From Sipunculus nudus (lineage: Eukaryota; Annelida; Sipuncula; Golfingiida; Sipunculidae): a stretch of 64,000 nucleotides of DNA. The position numbers and the translations under genes are program-made. Every line of letters starts with the position of its first letter. Positions within the stretch are counted from its first letter, which is position 1. The notes beneath the pieces were generated by a model that did not search any database, was not told the origin of the DNA, and worked only from the letters and a program-made list of their open reading frames with translations. This document shows positions 59,934 to 64,000 of this stretch, one piece after another. The DNA lies in assembly GCA_026874595.1 (NCBI GenBank), contig CM049309.1:39511079-39575078 (forward strand), in the 5' to 3' direction.

Positions 59934-61376
59934 ATGGATGCTGCTGGTGAGGCAAGCTTTGAGCCTGACTATGACGAGGAGGTGGCCCCTACTGGATCAG
60001 CAATAGGGCAAAAGACAAGGCAAAGATGGAAGTATAAGTTGTGCTCCGTTTGCAATGAACGCACAACGCACATGAAGCGCCATTGTCTACAAACACATTT
60101 ACCCTGGTGGTTCCAGCCGCACACTGCCTGCTGGGAGTGCAAAGTCCAGGAAGGCTGTAACAGTTTCCTTCAGTTGAAACATCACAGTGAGGGATGTGTT
60201 CTCACTTTTGGGGAAGAGCAGCGCACCCAATGGGTCCAGTGGGCGGCAGGACTTCTAAGTTTCTTAAGGGATGGATTAAGGCTGGCATCCCTCCGCCAAC
60301 TCCAGGACCATGTGTCACGCCAACATCTGTACAATCCAAATCTCCACCCGGGGAAAGAGTTTACCCCCCAAGAGATCGACCTCCTCATGTCCGTGTCTAG
60401 AAAGTATGATATAGCCACACCTCCTGAGCTGAGGGCAGCACCCCCAAATTGCCCCTTGGCAGTGCTGCATTGGGACACAGTCGTACGGGTGGTGGAAACT
60501 CTGCCTTCAAAGCCACAAGACTTCCAAGATTTCCAGCCTTCCGTGTTGCCATCTGGAGAGCAGCCATCCGATAAACCTTGGCCAGTCACCTTCATCGACT
60601 CCCATGCGCACATAGACATGTTGTTGGCCAGAAGTAAATACAACACCTTTGGCCAGTACGAGAGGGCTGTCGGCCAGCGAGATTTTCAACTTGCCGGTAT
60701 TGTGGCCAACTATGTGTACCCGGACCACTGGGGGGACAGCCACACACACTCACTACTTGGTGATCCACGTGTTAAACTAACCTTTGGTGTGCATCCTAGG
60801 ATGGTAAGGCAGTCTGGGGACCTGGCGAGGTACGTTGGGCGGTTGGATCAGTTCCTAGCTTCCCCTAACTGTGTGGGCCTCGGGGAGATAGGACTGGAAT
60901 TACATAACGCCAATGCGGAGCACCAGGAGTTACAAATGGAATTTCTGAGGAGGGTATTACCTCTCTTGCACCGGCATGATAAAGTTTTAGTGCTGCACTG
61001 TCGGGATGATGGAGATGGAGCCGCTGGAAGAGCAATGTTACGTTTGCTACAGGACTTTGGGCTCCAGAAACATCGAATCCACCGGCACTGCTTTAGTGGC
61101 GATGTTTCTGAGCTGCGTGAGTGGAACAGTGTATTGCCCATCTGCTACTTTGGGTTGGCGAAAACGCGCGCAGTGCCGTTCATCACCAGGTCTACACTCT
61201 CGCGCTTTCCATTAGACAAACTGCTCCTGGAATCGGATGCTCCTTATCTCTGTCGAACGCCGTGGGATATCAGACAGGTGCTGGAACAGATATCCCAGTG
61301 CAGGAACGTCCCGGAGAGTACCCTGCTGCATCTAGCCAACCACAACGCAGCAGCGCTATACGGACCCTTCTGTTAG
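59934..61376 (+). CDS. ORF3: zinc-finger plus TatD-type metal-dependent DNase, 480 aa
   Basis: An intact ORF in the env position, 101 bp after pol and in a different frame. Residues 37-55 form a C2H2-type finger (C-x2-C-x9-H-x4-H). Residues 66-88 form a second Cys/His cluster (CWEC...HHSEGC). Residues about 218-478 are a complete TatD-family domain: DSHAHID (metal His 224, 226), GVHP at 285-288, GEIGLE (Glu 318), VLHCRD (His 355), HRHCFSG (His 385) and LLESDAPYL (Asp 435). TatD enzymes are Mg-dependent TIM-barrel nucleases (3'-5' exonuclease, AP and apoptotic DNA processing). No signal peptide or membrane span is seen, so it is not an envelope protein. Likely expressed from a spliced mRNA. 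Role in the element is unknown; DNA processing before or during integration is a guess. Confidence 0.93.
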   Translation: MDAAGEASFEPDYDEEVAPTGSAIGQKTRQRWKYKLCSVCNERTTHMKRHCLQTHLPWWFQPHTACWECKVQEGCNSFLQLKHHSEGCVLTFGEEQRTQWVQWAAGLLSFLRDGLRLASLRQLQDHVSRQHLYNPNLHPGKEFTPQEIDLLMSVSRKYDIATPPELRAAPPNCPLAVLHWDTVVRVVETLPSKPQDFQDFQPSVLPSGEQPSDKPWPVTFIDSHAHIDMLLARSKYNTFGQYERAVGQRDFQLAGIVANYVYPDHWGDSHTHSLLGDPRVKLTFGVHPRMVRQSGDLARYVGRLDQFLASPNCVGLGEIGLELHNANAEHQELQMEFLRRVLPLLHRHDKVLVLHCRDDGDGAAGRAMLRLLQDFGLQKHRIHRHCFSGDVSELREWNSVLPICYFGLAKTRAVPFITRSTLSRFPLDKLLLESDAPYLCRTPWDIRQVLEQISQCRNVPESTLLHLANHNAAALYGPFC

Positions 61377-61585
61377 TGGTTTTGTTAGTTGACCAGGGAA
61401 ACGGCTAAGCTCTTTTCACTGGTGCTTCTAACATGCCTCAAGTGTCATTTGTGGACTTGACAAAGGAGCGGCTCAGCTCTCTCCTTTTAGTTATGAATAT
61501 TTTAATTTGACAGAGGAGCGGCTCTGCTTTCTCTTCAAAGTGATGAACATTTGGACTGTTAGAATGACTTTAAAACCTATTCCTC

Positions 61586-61599
61586 AAAAGGGGGGAGAG
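61586..61599 (+). other. Polypurine tract
   Basis: AAAAGGGGGGAGAG directly abuts the 3' LTR and would prime plus-strand DNA synthesis. Confidence 0.9.
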
Positions 61600-61831
61600 T
61601 GTCGTAGGGAGCAGATTCCCGATATAAACATTTTTCAATAAGTACTTCACATGACATACGCCCCTGTCGTCACTCCGCACGACACCCCTGTCACGTGACC
61701 CGGACGACCAATCAGAACTCAACCCGGGGCAGTTTCTAAGTTTCTACTGAAGAGGAAAGATCCACGAAGGACAACCACGAATATAACTTCGCATTCGACA
61801 AGGTAAGGACAATTCCTTGTCCCCTGCGACA
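61600..61831 (+). repeat. 3' LTR
   Basis: 232 bp, apparently identical to the 5' LTR, ending CCCTGCGACA and followed by the ATAT duplication. Two short GACA/GAGGAGCGGCT phrases (near 61464 and 61510) lie just upstream, after ORF3. Confidence 0.97.
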
Positions 61832-61835
61832 ATAT

Positions 61836-63345
61836 GTCCTTGCACAGACAACTAATTAAGATACGTGGCATCATTGTTCATGCATATAAGCTTAAGTTCA
61901 TCAAGACCCATAAGCACAACAAATTTGATGACAATCCAACCAGCCTTTCATGAGGAATCTGGCAATTTGTGTGTATTCTGCATTATTTCTTGGGTGCTCA
62001 AACATACCCCAAAACTCTGAGAATATAGGTCACTGTGACCCAATTTCAGGTTTCTAGGGAGAACTTTTGAGGAACTCTCAGGATATCAAGTTAGAAGATT
62101 CTGGGCCCCATGGTTATGATTTGTGCCCTACTTTGGTATCAAATTTTCAATTATTCTGGGGGGTACTTCGGAGCACCATAGCTCAGACAATATGGGTGAC
62201 AGAGAGCTAATTTCAGGTTTCCAAGGAGACTTTTCATGGGCCTCCCAGTATGTCAAGAAAGAAGATTCTAGGTCTAGTGGTTACGATTTGTGCCCTGTTA
62301 ATATAAGACTGCATGTTTTAAGGTCTCAAAAATAGATAAAAAAAATAGTAAAAAATCGGAAAAAAAACAGGTGGCAACACCAGTCTGCAGAAACTGATAA
62401 AACACTCAATGATTAATATCCATGCAAGGAATCATGGTGATCAATGCATTAGTTGTTCAGATACTTGAGCTTTTGTATCAAAATTTTCATTATTCTGGAG
62501 GGTACTTTGGAGCCCCATAGCTCACAGATTTTGGGTAAGAGAGACCTAATTCCAGGTTTCCAAGGAGACTTTTCATGGGTCTCCCTGCATGTCAAGACAG
62601 AAGGTTAGGGTCGAGTCATCAAAATTTGTGCCCTTTTAACAGATGACAGCAACTTTAAAGGTCTCAAACATGGAGAAAAAAATCATAAAAAATAAAAAAA
62701 CGCAGGAGGTGCCACCAGTCTGCAAAAACCTGATGTAACACCCCACGATCAATATCCATGCAAAAAAATCATGGTGATCAATGCATTAGTTGTTCAGATA
62801 ATAGCGCTTATGTATCAAATTTTTCATTATTCTGGGGGGTACTTCGGAGCCCCATAGCTGGAAGAAGATGGGTAATAGAGACCTAATTCCAGGTTTCCAA
62901 GATTTTTCATGGACCTCTCTGAGTGTAAAGTAGGAGATTCCAGGTCCAGCTGTTACGATTAGTGCCCTGTTAACAGATGACGACATCTTTTAAGGTCTCA
63001 AAATAGAGAAAAAAATTGTAAAAAAATCGAAAAAATCATGTGGCGCCACCAGTCTGCTGAAACTGATGAAACACTCCATGATTAATATCCATGCAAAGAA
63101 TCATGGTGATCATTGCATTAGTTCTTCAGATACTTGAGCTTTTGTATCAAATTTTTCATTATTCCGGGGGGTACTCCGGAGCCTGATAGCTGGAAGAATA
63201 TGGGTAACAGAGACCTAATTCCAGGTTTCCAAGGAGATTTTTCATGGACCTCTCTGGATGTAAAGTGGCCGGACGGCCGGACAGACGATGGACAAAGAGT
63301 GATCGCTATAGCTCAGATAACTTACAGTCAGCTGAGCTAAAAAAC
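61836..63345. repeat. Tandem repeat element, about 330-bp unit, four copies
   Basis: Each unit has TATCAAATTTTTCATTATTC, GGGGGTACTTCGGAG and CCAGGTTTCCAAG. Units lie near 62130, 62465, 62810 and 63140. The right end is GGCCGGACGGCCGGACAGAC, then AGTCAGCTGAGCTAAAAA. I associate this tail with mollusc repeats. It lies in the same SLC44A1 intron as the retrotransposon. Confidence 0.75.
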
Positions 63346-63562
63346 ATCAGCAGCAAATTGTCAGTCAAATAAGGTCATAGGTCATCAGAAAGATAATAAT
63401 CTTACCAATGACCAATTCAATTATCACCAGCAACAATTTACCTAATGGCCATAATGAGGTCATAGGTCATCACAAGCAAGTGTCACCTAATCAAATTCAA
63501 ACAAGGTCATGGGTCATCAAGTTTAGTAGAATAATCTGGTCAAGGTCACAGGTCATCAAAGC
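63345..63562. repeat. Splice-acceptor-derived array, right part, with AGGTCA direct repeats
   Basis: Continues the units interrupted after 50930: TCACCAGCAACAATTTACC near 63425, TCACAAGCAAGTGTCACC near 63471, and others. Four units end in AAGGTCATAGGTCA-like text, two AGGTCA half sites spaced by one base. Confidence 0.65.
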
Positions 63563-63860
63563 ATATCTATGTTTGATTTATTTGAATTATTTGAAGGATT
63601 CTCATAATATAAGCTGAAAAGCAAACAGTCAGCTACTTAAACACAAACTCGATATGTTTGTGTAAGAGACAAAGTATCCCTCTACAAGGTTATTCAAATT
63701 TGCTAAAACTCTAACTTCCCTAAAGGGTAAAAGGGAAACTCATTTTCCTGATCTAATTCCCCTGATTTCTACAATGGCTGGAACCCCTTTATCATGCAAT
63801 CATTTTTACAGACTTAAATTCAGTTATATTTTAATCCTATAGCTAACTCTGTCTTCAAAC

Positions 63861-64000
63861 TAAAAGGGGCCCAATCACCTATAAAACATGTTGAATAAAC
63901 ACAAAAAAATTGCTTCTTTCCTTTTAAATAAACTAATACCTACCAATATATTGCCCTGAACTTACTCCTGTAATCGAGTATTAAGTGCAGTTGACTGGGT
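63861..64000. mobile_element. Left end of a MITE related to 27032, cut by the window edge
   Basis: AAAAGGGGCCCAATCACCTA matches the left TIR at 27032. The rest of the element lies beyond the window. Confidence 0.45.

Larger units (their letters stand above)
50947..61831 (+). mobile_element. Full-length Ty3/gypsy-type LTR retrotransposon with a TatD-nuclease ORF
   Basis: A 10,885-bp element with two 232-bp LTRs that appear identical by eye. A PBS-like site lies 1 bp after the 5' LTR, and a purine tract just before the 3' LTR. ATAT target duplications sit at 50943-50946 and 61832-61835. Domain order in Pol is PR-RT-RH-IN, which defines the Ty3/gypsy (Metaviridae) type. All three ORFs are open, so the insertion looks young and possibly active. 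It is antisense to SLC44A1 and interrupts the splice-acceptor-derived repeat array. Confidence 0.97.

Noticed and set aside
59934-61376. ORF3 as an envelope gene
   Set aside because: Position fits, but there is no signal peptide, fusion segment or transmembrane anchor; the sequence is a TatD-type enzyme.

Overview
The window is animal nuclear DNA: AT-rich, with GT-AG introns, tRNA-derived SINEs, MITEs and hAT-type elements. It carries parts of three conserved animal genes. I infer a bilaterian invertebrate, most likely a mollusc or other lophotrochozoan, because several repeat tails resemble ones I associate with mollusc genomes. That placement is weak.

Layout. 3.9-13.9 kb, minus strand: a complete C9orf72 homologue in nine coding exons (about 482-485 codons). 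14.1-14.4 kb, minus: a small unrecognised membrane-protein ORF. 14.4-18.4 kb: intergenic, with a possible promoter block. 18.5-26.9 kb, plus: a complete deoxyhypusine hydroxylase gene (DOHH, four exons, 309 aa), divergent from C9orf72. 27-32 kb: a convergent intergenic stretch. 32.3-50.7 kb, minus: the 3' two thirds of an SLC44A1 (choline transporter-like 1) gene. It shows a pair of apparently mutually exclusive exons and two alternative last exons. Its upstream exons lie beyond the window.

The most striking feature is a complete, apparently young Ty3/gypsy-type LTR retrotransposon at 50,947-61,831. It sits antisense in an SLC44A1 intron, has LTRs that look identical, and is flanked by a 4-bp ATAT target duplication. 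It encodes (1) a Gag with an N-terminal helix-hairpin-helix-like segment, an RS-rich middle, a capsid-like region and a zinc knuckle; (2) a Pol (protease, RT, RNase H, integrase) joined through a textbook -1 frameshift heptamer; and (3) where an env gene would sit, a 480-aa zinc-finger plus TatD-type metal-dependent DNase ORF with every signature motif intact. A strong splice donor in the LTR and strong acceptors just before ORF1 and ORF3 suggest spliced subgenomic mRNAs.

Other unusual features: SLC44A1 carries a 1.8-kb minisatellite that is about 41 tandem copies of one of its own exon 3' ends with the 5' splice site. A second, degenerate array is built from an exon 5' end with its 3' splice site. 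DOHH intron 1 holds a 2.85-kb TIR transposon nested inside an older tandem-repeat element; it contains seven exact copies of a 12-bp motif. Many short non-autonomous elements with readable TIRs and target duplications fill the introns.
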